DNA of 64,000 bases from NCBI GenBank assembly GCA_964530235.1, contig CAZGYB010000001.1, forward strand, positions 248,001 through 312,000, read 5' to 3'. The DNA comes from UM-FILTER-33-9 sp964530235. GTDB taxonomy: Bacteria > Patescibacteriota > Microgenomatia > UBA1406 > GWC2-37-13. Positions 31,224 through 40,400 of this stretch are shown piece after piece. Each line of letters begins with the position of its first letter. Within the stretch, counting starts at the first letter, position 1. A program made the translations under genes and the position numbers. The notes below the pieces were generated by a model. That model was not told the DNA's origin, did no database searches, and was given only the letters and a program-made list of their open reading frames with translations.

Positions 31224-32270
31224 ATGGGTAAGATATTTATTCTCGTACTTGTTATCGCAATGGTTAGCGTTTTTGGTTTATTCGAATTGAGAAAAACTAA
31301 TTTTATAAATCAAAACAAGACAGCTGTTACTAATCAAAAAAAAACGAGCAATTTGCACCCGCTGTCAGTTGAGTATATGCGTGGACAGGTTTTTCCCGGA
31401 AGCGATATTGTCATCGAGGAAACATTGCCCCCAGGATCGAACTATAATAGATATATTGCCTCATACCGATCAGAGGGTTTAAAAATCTTTGCCCTTCTAA
31501 CAGTTCCGTTCGGTACGAAACCGGAGAACGGTTGGCCGGTGATTATTTTTAATCACGGATATATTCCACCGGAGGAGTATGTAACAACGGAAAAATATAT
31601 AGCATATACAGATGCATTTTCAAGAAACGGATATATAGTATTTCGCTCCGACTACCGCGGACACGGAAACTCTGAAGGAAAACCGGAGGGCGCGTATTAT
31701 TCACCCGGGTATACGGTTGACATATTAAATGCGGTTGCGTCAATGAAAAAATATAAAGAGGCAGATCCGAAAAGGATCGGTATGTGGGGTCATTCAATGG
31801 GAGGAATGATCACCTTGCGTTCAATGGTGGTTTCAAAGGATATTCAAGCAGGAGAGATTTGGGCGGGAGTTGCTGTTTCCTACGAAGACATGGCGACCCG
31901 TTGGAGAAATACAATGCATAATCCTCGGCCGTTTGTTCCGTCTCAAAGAGAGCAAGGTGCACGAAGACCAGGGAGGCAAAGTTTTATTGATGCATACGGA
32001 GACTTCAAAACCAATCCCGAATTTTGGCAGTCTATTTCACCGATATCATATGTGAAAGATATTTCTGGTCCTTTACAACTGCAGCACGGCACAGCGGATT
32101 CTGAAGTTCCTCTCTTATTTAGTCAGATATTGAATGAAGCGATGAAAAAAGCAGAAAAACAGGTTGAGCTTTATGTCTATGAGGGGGACGATCACAACCT
32201 TTCGAATAATCTTTCCATCGCTCTTGAGCGGTCAGTTGCATTTTTTGATTCGCACTTAAAAAAACGGTAG
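31224..32270 (+). CDS. Membrane-anchored alpha/beta hydrolase (prolyl-oligopeptidase-like)
   Basis: A signal anchor (residues 4-21) is followed by a linker and a hydrolase domain. The triad is visible: Ser in MWGHSMGGMI, Asp in HGTADSEVPL and His in GDDHNLSN. VIIFNHGYIPPEEY and FRSDYRGHGNSEG are the oxyanion and early motifs of S9-like peptidases and acyl hydrolases. The active domain would sit outside the membrane. It is followed 54 bp later by a beta-propeller protein, the usual partner domain of S9 peptidases, here on a separate gene. Confidence 0.85.
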   Translation: MGKIFILVLVIAMVSVFGLFELRKTNFINQNKTAVTNQKKTSNLHPLSVEYMRGQVFPGSDIVIEETLPPGSNYNRYIASYRSEGLKIFALLTVPFGTKPENGWPVIIFNHGYIPPEEYVTTEKYIAYTDAFSRNGYIVFRSDYRGHGNSEGKPEGAYYSPGYTVDILNAVASMKKYKEADPKRIGMWGHSMGGMITLRSMVVSKDIQAGEIWAGVAVSYEDMATRWRNTMHNPRPFVPSQREQGARRPGRQSFIDAYGDFKTNPEFWQSISPISYVKDISGPLQLQHGTADSEVPLLFSQILNEAMKKAEKQVELYVYEGDDHNLSNNLSIALERSVAFFDSHLKKR

Positions 32271-32324
32271 AAGTATTTTTTCTATTGTAAACTGGTAAAC
32301 AATGATACTATTAGAATAATTGAT

Positions 32325-33467
32325 ATGAAAAAACGAAACATATTTTTTCTTCTTATTTTTATTGTTGGCGTTCTGTTATTTGGAGTGGTCCTGAAAAAAA
32401 AGGTTTTGCAAGAGTCTTTATTAAGTCCTGAGGCAAAAGCTTTTGGATTCACATTGCGCAGACTAACAAACAGTGGCGGAAGAGTTGCATGGTATCACGG
32501 AGCAATTCATGAACTAATTGCATTTGATGCAATTGTGAATCAGGTAAACAAAAACACCGAGATATTTATTATGAATCCCGATGGTACAAAAAAAACATGT
32601 GTGACGTGTCGTTCAGCGACGCCAAAAGGGTTTATAGGCCAGCCTGCATGGCATCCAAATGGCGACTTACTTATTTATCAGGCTGAAAATGAGAATTCAA
32701 ATCACACCGTATTTAATCATATGTCGTTTGGCATTAATCAGGATTTATGGGTTATTCGCAAAGATGGGACAGGGGCAGAGTTGGTTTGGAGATCCGCAAA
32801 AAATCACGCTGCACTTCATCCCCATTTTAATAACGATGGAACGAAGATTTTATTTGCGGAGCGTGTTGCGACCAACGTGCAGATTCTTCGGTCGCAAATA
32901 ACAACACCGGGTGGTGAGAATCCATGGGACGGATGGAGAATTCATATTGCAGACTTTGATACAACGAAAACTGGGACAGATAAATTGTCCAATCACATTG
33001 TTCTTTTTGGAGATACAAAAGGATTTTATGAAACACATGGATTCACGTATGACGGAAAAATTATCTATTCACATACAGAAAACGGTGCGCCGTATGTGGA
33101 TGATATTTACTCCTCCAATTTGGATGGATATGGTGTTGAGAATCTGACAAGCAGTGCGCAAACTTGGGAAGAGCATGGGAACTACTCACCAGTAAGCGAT
33201 GATATGGCATTCATATCAAGTCGTTCGGATGTTCGTTGGAGTCCAACAGCAGGCGCTCAAAGTCTTCGAACGGAGTTATTTATAAAGAAAAATGGGTTAA
33301 TAACACAGTTAACTAACTTCAATCAAAACAAAACCTCTTCCTTGCGTTTTCTTGTTTCAGATTTTGACTGGGATGCAAAAGGAACCAGAATTGTTTTTCA
33401 GGTTGCTCCGGTAGGGTCTCGAGTCCAGGATACACAAAATCCTCAGATTTGGATGTTACACCTTTAG
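32325..33467 (+). CDS. Membrane-anchored TolB-like beta-propeller protein
   Basis: After a signal anchor (5-24) the protein shows repeated PD40/TolB blades: IFIMNPDGTKKTCVTC, PAWHPNGDLLIYQ, WVIRKDGTGAELVW, PHFNNDGTKILFAE, GFTYDGKIIYSH, SSNLDGYGVENLTSS and FDWDAKGTRIVFQ. Such propellers bind proteins or glycans. Together with the hydrolase immediately upstream it might act like the propeller part of a split S9 peptidase; this is inferred from order. TAGAAT lies 7 nt before the ATG. Confidence 0.8.
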   Translation: MKKRNIFFLLIFIVGVLLFGVVLKKKVLQESLLSPEAKAFGFTLRRLTNSGGRVAWYHGAIHELIAFDAIVNQVNKNTEIFIMNPDGTKKTCVTCRSATPKGFIGQPAWHPNGDLLIYQAENENSNHTVFNHMSFGINQDLWVIRKDGTGAELVWRSAKNHAALHPHFNNDGTKILFAERVATNVQILRSQITTPGGENPWDGWRIHIADFDTTKTGTDKLSNHIVLFGDTKGFYETHGFTYDGKIIYSHTENGAPYVDDIYSSNLDGYGVENLTSSAQTWEEHGNYSPVSDDMAFISSRSDVRWSPTAGAQSLRTELFIKKNGLITQLTNFNQNKTSSLRFLVSDFDWDAKGTRIVFQVAPVGSRVQDTQNPQIWMLHL

Positions 33468-33474
33468 AAACCAG

Positions 33475-33500
33475 TCTCAGCAGGGGGCGCTGAGAACAGT
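33475..33500. terminator. Hairpin between convergent genes
   Basis: TCTCAGC (33475-33481) pairs with GCTGAGA (33489-33495) around a G-rich loop, followed by ACAGTTTTATT. It is a plausible weak intrinsic terminator for the plus-strand propeller gene. Confidence 0.5.
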
Positions 33501-33504
33501 TTTA

Positions 33505-34005
33505 TTAGAATCCGCGACCAGGACCACCGTGCCTGCCCATTCCACCCATGAGGTACTGGATGTCAATCCCGTTTTGTTTTGCCCAGTTTTCCAGTTCGGT
33601 TCGTTCAGTTTCCCGCTCTGCCTTTTTTTGCTGCATAAGAGCTTTTCGTTCATCTGAAGTTTTTCCCTGCATGTTCTGCATCTGAGACTGGCGTTTTGCA
33701 GAAAGCTCTTTATGTTTTTCCAGAATCAGTTTTTTTTGTGCTTCGGTAATCTTTTTCTCTGCAGCAAGTTGTTCGAGCCGGTTTATATACTCTTTTTCAT
33801 GTTCTGCTTGCCGATCTTTTCTGTCCTGATCAAATACCGTCTGTACATCTTCTTTTTTCAGTCCAAACTTTTCGGCAATTTTCTGCACAAGAGTTTGGAA
33901 TGGATTGTTGGTATTCTGAGCTTCGACCGCATACGATTTGGGTACAACAACTAATCCAGTTCCAACAATACCGGCAATAACAGCAATAAGTAATGCTTTT
34001 TTCAT
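33505..34005 (-). CDS. DUF2680-like secreted helical protein
   Basis: A signal peptide (residues 1-26, ending SYAVEA) precedes a Lys/Glu/Gln-rich helical body: VQKIAEKFGLKKEDVQTVF, LAAEKKITEAQKKLILEKHK, LMQQKKAERETERTELENWA. The end is Gly-rich (GGMGRHGGPGRGF). This pattern matches DUF2680 proteins, of unknown role. The start MKKALLI is fixed by GGAGGTG 7 nt upstream. Confidence 0.8.
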   Translation of the reverse strand: MKKALLIAVIAGIVGTGLVVVPKSYAVEAQNTNNPFQTLVQKIAEKFGLKKEDVQTVFDQDRKDRQAEHEKEYINRLEQLAAEKKITEAQKKLILEKHKELSAKRQSQMQNMQGKTSDERKALMQQKKAERETERTELENWAKQNGIDIQYLMGGMGRHGGPGRGF

Positions 34006-34110
34006 AATTCTCACCTCCTTTCACACAGAAAGTATAGAATTGGTTTCTGAATCGAAGCTTAAGACTTTTCATCGTCAATGATCATTTGAAAAAAAACGTA
34101 TAATGCAGTT

Positions 34111-34575
34111 ATGTATATGAAAAATCACGAAAAATTTATGCTAGTTGCAATTGAGGAGGCGAAAAAGGCTAAACAACGGGGCGACTGGCCATTTGGAGCA
34201 GTGGTTGTTCATGACGGAAAAATTATCGGGAAAGGAAAAGCAGAGGACAAAACAACCGGGGATGTCACTGATCATGCTGAATTAATTGCCATACGACAAG
34301 CATGCCGAACGCTGGGTACAAACAATCTCCAAGACTGTGTTATTTACTGTACGAATGAACCGTGTATGATGTGTGCTGCCGGCATTTTTCAAGCATACAT
34401 TTCACTTGTTGTAATCGGCGCCTCGCGTGATGATCTTCCCGAATTATTACGGCCCAGAAATCTGGGCATAGATCATTTAGTTGAAGATTCAGGACATTAT
34501 ATTCAAATCATTAAAGGAGTTTTGAAAGAAAATGTATTAGAACTGTTTCAGGATATAAAAAAAGATAATACGTAA
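34111..34575 (+). CDS. Nucleoside/tRNA deaminase (cytidine deaminase fold)
   Basis: A zinc-dependent deaminase of the guanine/tRNA-adenosine type. The site is DHAELIAI (His and catalytic Glu) and NEPCMMCAAGIF (PCxxC). The length of 154 aa and the HDGKIIGKGKAEDKTTGD start agree. The C-terminal GHYIQIIKGVL is less like TadA, so a free base or nucleoside substrate is also possible. TATAAT lies 6 nt before the ATG. Confidence 0.9.
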   Translation: MYMKNHEKFMLVAIEEAKKAKQRGDWPFGAVVVHDGKIIGKGKAEDKTTGDVTDHAELIAIRQACRTLGTNNLQDCVIYCTNEPCMMCAAGIFQAYISLVVIGASRDDLPELLRPRNLGIDHLVEDSGHYIQIIKGVLKENVLELFQDIKKDNT

Positions 34576-34606
34576 AAACAAATTCCAATTATAGACTCGT
34601 TGGAAA

Positions 34607-35134
34607 TTAAAGAAAAAATATTTGAGCTGTATGGAATTGTGAGTTATAAACTCCGACACTTGCTGTTTCAATCACCTGACTTTTTGCGGTGTAAGAAGTG
34701 CTGCCCGGATTCAGTATTAATGTTTTTCCATCCGTTTTATTCAGGGGAATATGCGTATGGCCGGTAAAGAATGTATCGTACAGTTGCGATTTAACAATGG
34801 CTTCGGTAATGGTTTTATCCTGTCCATGATATACAATTATTTTTCTATCTTCGACTTCCAGAGTAAGGGTTTGTTTCGAAGTAAAATGAATGGGGTTTTG
34901 TAGTTTTGCATTTCGCTCAATAATTCGTCGAATATCTCCTTCATTGTTCCCGAATACGCTATAAACAGGAACTCGAAAATCAGTGCAGATTGAATCAAAG
35001 TATTCAAGAGTAAAAGGGGAAACCCAGTCTCCGCAATGAACAATCTGGGCCACACTTTGTTTTTTAAAAATTGCAACAGCCTGTTTTAATGTATCAAGCC
35101 GGTCGTGTGTATCGGAAAGTATTCCAATATGCAT
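34607..35134 (-). CDS. YfcE/MJ0936-type metallophosphoesterase
   Basis: A two-metal phosphodiesterase. GILSDTHDRLDTLKQA, VHCGDWV, VFGNNEGD and VYHGQD... FFTGHTHIPLN hold the Asp, His and Asn ligands of the calcineurin-like site. The length of 175 aa is full for the family. The native substrate in this group is unknown. It converges with the deaminase gene. Confidence 0.92.
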   Translation of the reverse strand: MHIGILSDTHDRLDTLKQAVAIFKKQSVAQIVHCGDWVSPFTLEYFDSICTDFRVPVYSVFGNNEGDIRRIIERNAKLQNPIHFTSKQTLTLEVEDRKIIVYHGQDKTITEAIVKSQLYDTFFTGHTHIPLNKTDGKTLILNPGSTSYTAKSQVIETASVGVYNSQFHTAQIFFL

Positions 35135-35197
35135 AATTTTATAGAAACATTATACACCTGAAGTTGCAAAGTGTTTGAGAAGGAGTATCATAGGAGC

Positions 35198-35506
35198 ATG
35201 AAGAAAATGAGTAAAGAGATGGTTTATGGAATAGTGATAAAAATTCCCAAAGGCAAAGTTGCAACATACGGTCAGATTGCCCGTCTCGCAGGTAGTCTGA
35301 ATGCAGCCCGCGCAGTTGGTGCATATTTGCGAATAAACCCAGATGCGCCGCAGGTTCCCTGTCATCGGGTAGTTGGCTTTGACGGGAAATTGATTGGTTA
35401 CTCAGCAAAGGGGGGAGTTGCACATAAACAGAAACTACTGAAACAAGAAGGAGTGCAGTTTAAACAAGAAAAAGTAGATTTAACCAAGTCGCTTTGGAAT
35501 GTATAA
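35198..35506 (+). CDS. MGMT-like alkyltransferase domain protein
   Basis: Short DNA-binding part of O6-alkylguanine-DNA alkyltransferases. KVATYGQIARLAG gives the HTH, NAARAVGAYLR the helix with the Arg finger, and VPCHRVVG the active-site motif. The Cys is present; alkyltransferase-like proteins of this short type usually have Trp there, so this one may still accept an alkyl group. The start at 35198 follows TATCAT by 6 nt. Confidence 0.88.
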   Translation: MKKMSKEMVYGIVIKIPKGKVATYGQIARLAGSLNAARAVGAYLRINPDAPQVPCHRVVGFDGKLIGYSAKGGVAHKQKLLKQEGVQFKQEKVDLTKSLWNV

Positions 35507-35537
35507 ATTATCTCTTATTATAAGTTTATTCTGACAT

Positions 35538-35861
35538 ATGGAAAAATATGTTGTTTTCGGTCCAATAATTGTTTTTTTCGGTTTCTTTTTTTTACTCGTT
35601 TTCGGGTTTATTGCACTTGTGGGGAAACTTTTTATGCAAGGAAAAAATCAGGCGTGGATTGGAGAGGTAATTGATAAAAATCATGTAGAAAAACAGGATG
35701 ACGATAGTCGTAGGGTAAGTCATTTATACAGCTTAAAAGTTCAGCTTGAGAATGGAGAGGTGCACAATATTCCTGCCAAGCAAGAGTTTTATAGTCAAAT
35801 AAAAGTTGGGGATAAACTGGAAAAGAAAAAAGGGGAATTGTGGCCGGTAAAAATCGGCTGA
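35538..35861 (+). CDS. Single-pass membrane protein with small beta domain
   Basis: Residues 5-32 form one membrane segment. The rest is a soluble beta-rich domain (WIGEVIDKNHVEKQ, HLYSLKVQLENGEVHNIPA, IKVGDKLEKKKGELWPVKI) that resembles small OB- or SH3-like domains attached to membranes. Function unknown. It ends 5 bp before the end of the convergent gene. Confidence 0.65.
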   Translation: MEKYVVFGPIIVFFGFFFLLVFGFIALVGKLFMQGKNQAWIGEVIDKNHVEKQDDDSRRVSHLYSLKVQLENGEVHNIPAKQEFYSQIKVGDKLEKKKGELWPVKIG

Positions 35862-35866
35862 GTATT

Positions 35867-36589
35867 TTATTTTCCGATCGCAAGCTCCTTGTCTGGAGCT
35901 GTTCCAACAAACCGAATTTTCCCCTCCTCATTTTTCAGCAATTGGATATCGTAGTACGGTTTTCGTGACGAAATAACATTTTCAACAAGAGTATTAATTG
36001 CCGGAGCATAGGTTTTTACATATTCTTGTGGAACGGTAAACCGCGCAATTTGGACGGATTCTATGGCTATGGAAGAGTTGTTGTTCACGACTTCTCCAGA
36101 ACCTTTTAAATAGACTGGCAAGTCTCCTCGCACGATTTGAAGTTTTTCTATTGCTGTTTGAATGTCTCCAAGGGTGACGCCTAATGACTGCAAATAAGAA
36201 AGCGCTGTATTGAATTCAAGTACTGCTGATCCTTCGACAGTGCCGTCAGTATTCACCCGTATTTGTACGTTTTTAAACGGAAAATATTTATATTGACTCT
36301 GGCGGGTATCAGCGAGTGCGGTAATTTCCTCACTGGTAAACAGTTGGTCTACGCGGTGTTGCCCTTCGAATTTGAGGGAATCTTTCATATTTTCTCCAGG
36401 AAGTTGTTCATAGGCAATACTGAGTTTTGAGATGGCAGACTTTTTTGTTTCTGCAGTATACGTTATTCCAAGGTTTTTTGGTTTACCAGCTCCTAAGAGA
36501 GTTGAAAGGCCAGGAATAAATCCAAGATACCCGAGAAAAAAAACAGGAACTACGAGCAAAATTACCACAATAAACAATATTTTTTTCAT
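35867..36589 (-). CDS. Membrane-anchored hypothetical protein, 240 aa
   Basis: A signal anchor lies at residues 3-24, followed by an extracytoplasmic part of mixed strands and helices (LGITYTAETKKSAISKL, FTSEEITALADTR, VQIRVNTDGTVEGSAVLEF, PVYLKGSGEVVNNNSS). It resembles lipid-binding or YceI-like beta barrels only loosely. TATAAT lies 6 nt upstream of the ATG. Function unknown. Confidence 0.6.
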   Translation of the reverse strand: MKKILFIVVILLVVPVFFLGYLGFIPGLSTLLGAGKPKNLGITYTAETKKSAISKLSIAYEQLPGENMKDSLKFEGQHRVDQLFTSEEITALADTRQSQYKYFPFKNVQIRVNTDGTVEGSAVLEFNTALSYLQSLGVTLGDIQTAIEKLQIVRGDLPVYLKGSGEVVNNNSSIAIESVQIARFTVPQEYVKTYAPAINTLVENVISSRKPYYDIQLLKNEEGKIRFVGTAPDKELAIGK

Positions 36590-36694
36590 AATGGTATTAT
36601 AATCCCCGTTTCATTTTTTTTCAAAACCTGACTTTTAAGTTGACAGGAATATATAATATGCCATAATTATTTGTTACCATATTTTTTATTACTT

Positions 36695-37078
36695 ATGAAA
36701 AGTTCAGTAGTTCTTGGAATTTTTGCAGTTGTTATGGTCGGATTTCTTGGGTGGAACATTGTTGTTCAAAACGGGTCAAAGAATGAAAAAAAGCCCCAAA
36801 TGTCAGTTGCGCCAACCGCTGGTTCAAAAGCCCTGCTTATTTCGCTGTCTGAAGTAGAAAGCCATAATGTTCCCGAAGATTGTTGGACCGTAGTAGAAGG
36901 AAAAGTATATGATCTTACCGAATACATTGCAAAAGACCAGCATCCTCCGGCAATCAAGGACGCCTGCGGAGTTGACGGGACAGAGTTATTCAACACCCGC
37001 GGTTCCAAAAACTCTCCACATCCGCAACAGGCTGTTGAATATCTGAACACTCTGTATAAGGGTGATCTTGAAAAATAA
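36695..37078 (+). CDS. Membrane-anchored cytochrome b5-like heme domain protein
   Basis: A signal anchor (residues 4-19) is followed by a b5 domain: ISLSEVESHNVPEDCWTVVE, GKVYDLTEYI, then DQHPPAIKDACGVDGTELF and GSKNSPHPQQAVEYL. The His in QHPP and the His in SPHP are the two expected heme ligands, though the usual HPGG is altered to HPPA. It would carry electrons outside the membrane; DsbB is the only other redox membrane protein nearby. Confidence 0.85.
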   Translation: MKSSVVLGIFAVVMVGFLGWNIVVQNGSKNEKKPQMSVAPTAGSKALLISLSEVESHNVPEDCWTVVEGKVYDLTEYIAKDQHPPAIKDACGVDGTELFNTRGSKNSPHPQQAVEYLNTLYKGDLEK

Positions 37079-37086
37079 TACGAGGT

Positions 37087-39981
37087 CTACAGCGGATCAT
37101 CTTCGCGGATTCGGAGTCCTTCGAGAATAAGTGAGTAGTCCTGTGTGTCAACAATTCCGTCAAAGTTCAGATCTGCCTGAGTAAGAACCGACGGGTCAGT
37201 GCTTCCCAGATTTGTGCGTATGAGTGCAACATCTCGTGCATTTACCAGACCGTCCTGTACCGGTAGGTCTCCGGCGATTTGATATATGCCGGTTGCGTTA
37301 ACCGTATAGGTTCCAAGGCTGTCGAAGGTAAGTGTACGGTTCGCACAGGAGTATTCTTTGAGAGTTTGTTCGACCGGTTGCAGATCACAGATTTTTCTCT
37401 GAAGATGTTTTTCTCCTTTTATAAACAGTTGGTATCCGGAATCCAAACTTATGTTTTCAAATAATGCTGAACCATTCCAATATCCGTCCGATGACTGTCG
37501 AAAGATTACCTGTTGAACAACCGGGGTATAATTGGTTTTTGTTAGGGTAATCTTTCCGGTTATTTGAGCGGAGGGAGAACCGGACGGCTGTCTTGAACCC
37601 TGGAGTTTTAATCTGATATTAAGAGTGACAGCTCCTTGTTCGGGTGATGGAGTTGGAAGCGGAATTGATCCCGAAGGTGAAGCGGTTGGCGATGCTCCTG
37701 GCGGGGTTACCCCTGCGGAAGGGGATGCGGTTGGAGATGTCGCAGGATTCGTTGGGCTTGGTGTTTGTGAAATTGGAGGAGTTGCTGAAGGAACCGCAAC
37801 GGTTGGCATTGTATTTGTTGGTATGGGGCCAGCATTACACAAATACTGGGTATGTGATGGAGTTTCCGAAACTGCTGAGCTGTCCGCAATAACTTTCACC
37901 ATATGAAATACGTCGTCGTCGTTATCATTTGCATTCGGTGACTCAGTTCCGCATCTGCAGTTTAAACGAATGTCAGCGGAGCCAGATAGTCCTCCGTTAA
38001 ATCGATACTGCTGTTTGGTAAGCTGAAAGGTATGGCTTTTCCATGTTTTCGTATTTGTTTTTTGCACAATCTCATGTTTTAATGTTCCAGACCGATCAGT
38101 ATAGTCAATTGAGAAAGTTCCGCTTCCAAAATCCAGATAATATACCGCAACAGAAACATTTTGCGCTGGTTCAATCGCAGTAGCCTGTTCAAGTTTGAGC
38201 GGGATAAAGTAGTTTTGGGTATTTTTATCGGTTCGGCGTGCGCCGGTTGAGAAAGGGTGCTCAAACTGATTTGGTGCTAAATACGTTGATCGAAGGTCTT
38301 GACCGGTTATAAAAACAGAGGTGCTGTTTTGTACACTTCGCGCACAGCTGTTAGTTCTTACTGCGTAGTTTTCTGTTCCATCAGCAAGAAAACCTCCGTT
38401 CGTCCGGATCATACTTGAATCTTCTGTTTCCTCAATACGGTACAAGTAAAATTCCCGGTCGCCTCGTTCGGAAAACTCATAGCGGTAATAATCGCCTTGG
38501 CCGGGAATAAGCGGAGCGGGCGGTTTATTACCATAATAAACCGGGTGTGCGATAAAGTTATCTGCAAAAGCAATCCAGGCAATCCGGGACTGATTGGGAG
38601 TTTTTCCGAATGATTCTTCACTCAGTTCATCAAGCCAGTCAATGCCAAACTTAATTTTCATCTCAGTTTTTCGGAATAAGTGAACTTTCTGAAAATCTGC
38701 AAAATCAGCTTTATGGGTCAGCGCTGTTAAAAAATTCCAGTAGGTGAACTGATACGCAGCATTTGCGGGATTGCAGTAAACTGCATCGCAGAAATCATTA
38801 TTGGGGGTTGTATGCGGATACTGCGGTTCAAACGCAATAGGAATAGAAAAATTAAGCATGTCAATAAAGTCATAGAGAGCTCCTTTTCCGGCTGCTGCGT
38901 AAGCGGTCTTTGTATTATAGGAGTTTTCGTTTCCCGGTGCTAAACTGTTCATCTTCAGCCCGACTCCGAGTTTTCTCGCTTCATCTTCGTACCGTACGCG
39001 TAAATTACCGCCGGCAGCTGCAGCCTGAAGATATATAGGCCTGATATGTTCGTCTGACCCGTCTTTTTTAAATGCATCATGATACCAGCGGAGCTGCTCA
39101 ATCATAAACTGGTTGTATTCTTCGCCGTGTTCATTCATGTACACGGTTTTATAACTGCAGTCAGCGAGGTTTTTAGTTGCAGTTGTTTCATCGCTTACTC
39201 CTCCGGACATTCCAATAGCTTGAACAACATATAAGTTTGGAGAACCTTTAAGATGTCGTGCTGCTTCGAAAATAAAGTTGCGATAATAGGTTTTCCAGAC
39301 CCCAATATGCCAAGGTGAAATATCCTGCGTGTCACATCCGGGGAGGGTGGTGGTAAAGTGTTGTGCACCGACTTCATTCTTTATAAAGTCCGGAGTATAG
39401 TCAATCATGTCTTTTGAATTGTCATGCGGATTGCCGTCAGACTGCAGAAAGGTTCCGAAGACAAGAATAACCGGTTTATACTTCAAAATATTTCCTGCTG
39501 TATCTTTGATTTCCATTTGACCGGCATCCTGTAACATTCTGTCAACCTTTCCCCAGTTAAACTGATTTGGTCCGGTTTGTATCTCCTTCCACATGATTGG
39601 TTGAAATGTTCCGAAAGATCCCAAGTAGTAGTCCGACCGCGTAGCAGGAAGCGTTCCCCAATAGGTAAAGCAGTCTTTTGTCGGGTCTGATGGAGTTTTT
39701 AATGTTTTTGGGTTGCAGTTTTCATAATCATTCATAGCATAGGGAACGGCAATTACTCCATTTCGTGATCGAGTAATTCCGGAATGTACCTGGCTTTTAT
39801 TATTTTCGGCTTTTGAATGATACGTGAGCGGTTGAGGGGGAGAGAATAGCTTTGCAACCTGAATACTAAACAGTGATAGACCGATGATAATGACGAGAGT
39901 AACCAATGATTTTTTATGGATAGTGAGCTGATTAACAACAAACTGTTTCATATTCCAATGCGACAGAGAGTTTTGTACCAT
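37087..39981 (-). CDS. Very large secreted protein with TIM-barrel-like N-terminus and C-terminal dockerin
   Basis: A signal anchor (about 22-38) opens the 964-aa protein. Residues 80-520 resemble a GH42/GH5-like glycosidase barrel (PIMWKEIQTGPNQFNWGKVD, NLYVVQAIGMSGGVSDE, QFMIEQLRWYHDAFKK), but no catalytic Glu pair is certain. A beta domain (520-700) follows, then a Pro/Ser/Thr linker of 60 residues and a second beta domain. The end is a type I dockerin with two Ca loops (DGLVNARDVALIRTNLG and DLNFDGIVDTQDYSLILEG). No cohesin is in the window. TATAAT lies 6 nt before the ATG. Confidence 0.75.
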   Translation of the reverse strand: MVQNSLSHWNMKQFVVNQLTIHKKSLVTLVIIIGLSLFSIQVAKLFSPPQPLTYHSKAENNKSQVHSGITRSRNGVIAVPYAMNDYENCNPKTLKTPSDPTKDCFTYWGTLPATRSDYYLGSFGTFQPIMWKEIQTGPNQFNWGKVDRMLQDAGQMEIKDTAGNILKYKPVILVFGTFLQSDGNPHDNSKDMIDYTPDFIKNEVGAQHFTTTLPGCDTQDISPWHIGVWKTYYRNFIFEAARHLKGSPNLYVVQAIGMSGGVSDETTATKNLADCSYKTVYMNEHGEEYNQFMIEQLRWYHDAFKKDGSDEHIRPIYLQAAAAGGNLRVRYEDEARKLGVGLKMNSLAPGNENSYNTKTAYAAAGKGALYDFIDMLNFSIPIAFEPQYPHTTPNNDFCDAVYCNPANAAYQFTYWNFLTALTHKADFADFQKVHLFRKTEMKIKFGIDWLDELSEESFGKTPNQSRIAWIAFADNFIAHPVYYGNKPPAPLIPGQGDYYRYEFSERGDREFYLYRIEETEDSSMIRTNGGFLADGTENYAVRTNSCARSVQNSTSVFITGQDLRSTYLAPNQFEHPFSTGARRTDKNTQNYFIPLKLEQATAIEPAQNVSVAVYYLDFGSGTFSIDYTDRSGTLKHEIVQKTNTKTWKSHTFQLTKQQYRFNGGLSGSADIRLNCRCGTESPNANDNDDDVFHMVKVIADSSAVSETPSHTQYLCNAGPIPTNTMPTVAVPSATPPISQTPSPTNPATSPTASPSAGVTPPGASPTASPSGSIPLPTPSPEQGAVTLNIRLKLQGSRQPSGSPSAQITGKITLTKTNYTPVVQQVIFRQSSDGYWNGSALFENISLDSGYQLFIKGEKHLQRKICDLQPVEQTLKEYSCANRTLTFDSLGTYTVNATGIYQIAGDLPVQDGLVNARDVALIRTNLGSTDPSVLTQADLNFDGIVDTQDYSLILEGLRIREDDPL

Positions 39982-40076
39982 CTCCTTATTATATACTCCT
40001 TGATTCTTATAATTCTCTTGACTATTGTTTTGACTGCGGGTATAGTTATTGTGTTAAAAAAATTAATAGAATATTT

Positions 40077-40400
40077 ATGGCAGTGAATGCGGTTGATAAT
40101 ACATCTTTTCAAAAGGAAGTTTTAGACGAAAAAGGGTTAGTTTTTGTTGATTTTTACGCCACCTGGTGCGGACCATGCAAGATGACAGCGCCCATTATTG
40201 AACAGCTTGCACAAGAACGGAATGATATAAAATTTGTGAAAGTTGATGTTGATCAAAACAACGAACTTGCATCACAGTACTCAATTTTTTCTATTCCAAC
40301 CTTCATAATTTTTAAAGAAGGGAAAATGGTTTCGCAGTTTGCCGGAGGAAGAGGAAAAGAGGGGTTTCTTGAAGAGCTGAATAAAGTCAAACAAGTATAA
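40077..40400 (+). CDS. trxA: Thioredoxin
   Basis: The 107-aa protein has the full thioredoxin fold signature: FVDFYATWCGPCKMTAPII with the WCGPC redox site, KVDVDQNNELASQYSIFSIP with the cis-Pro loop, and FIIFKEGKMVSQFAGG. It reduces protein disulfides in the cytoplasm and may feed the class II ribonucleotide reductase encoded 3 kb away. Length and motifs are normal. Confidence 0.96.
   Translation: MAVNAVDNTSFQKEVLDEKGLVFVDFYATWCGPCKMTAPIIEQLAQERNDIKFVKVDVDQNNELASQYSIFSIPTFIIFKEGKMVSQFAGGRGKEGFLEELNKVKQV

Noticed and set aside
37625..37906. Gly/Val-rich plus-strand frames opposite the Pro/Thr linker of the large secreted protein
   Set aside because: They are the mirror image of repetitive linker codons; no start signal or domain.
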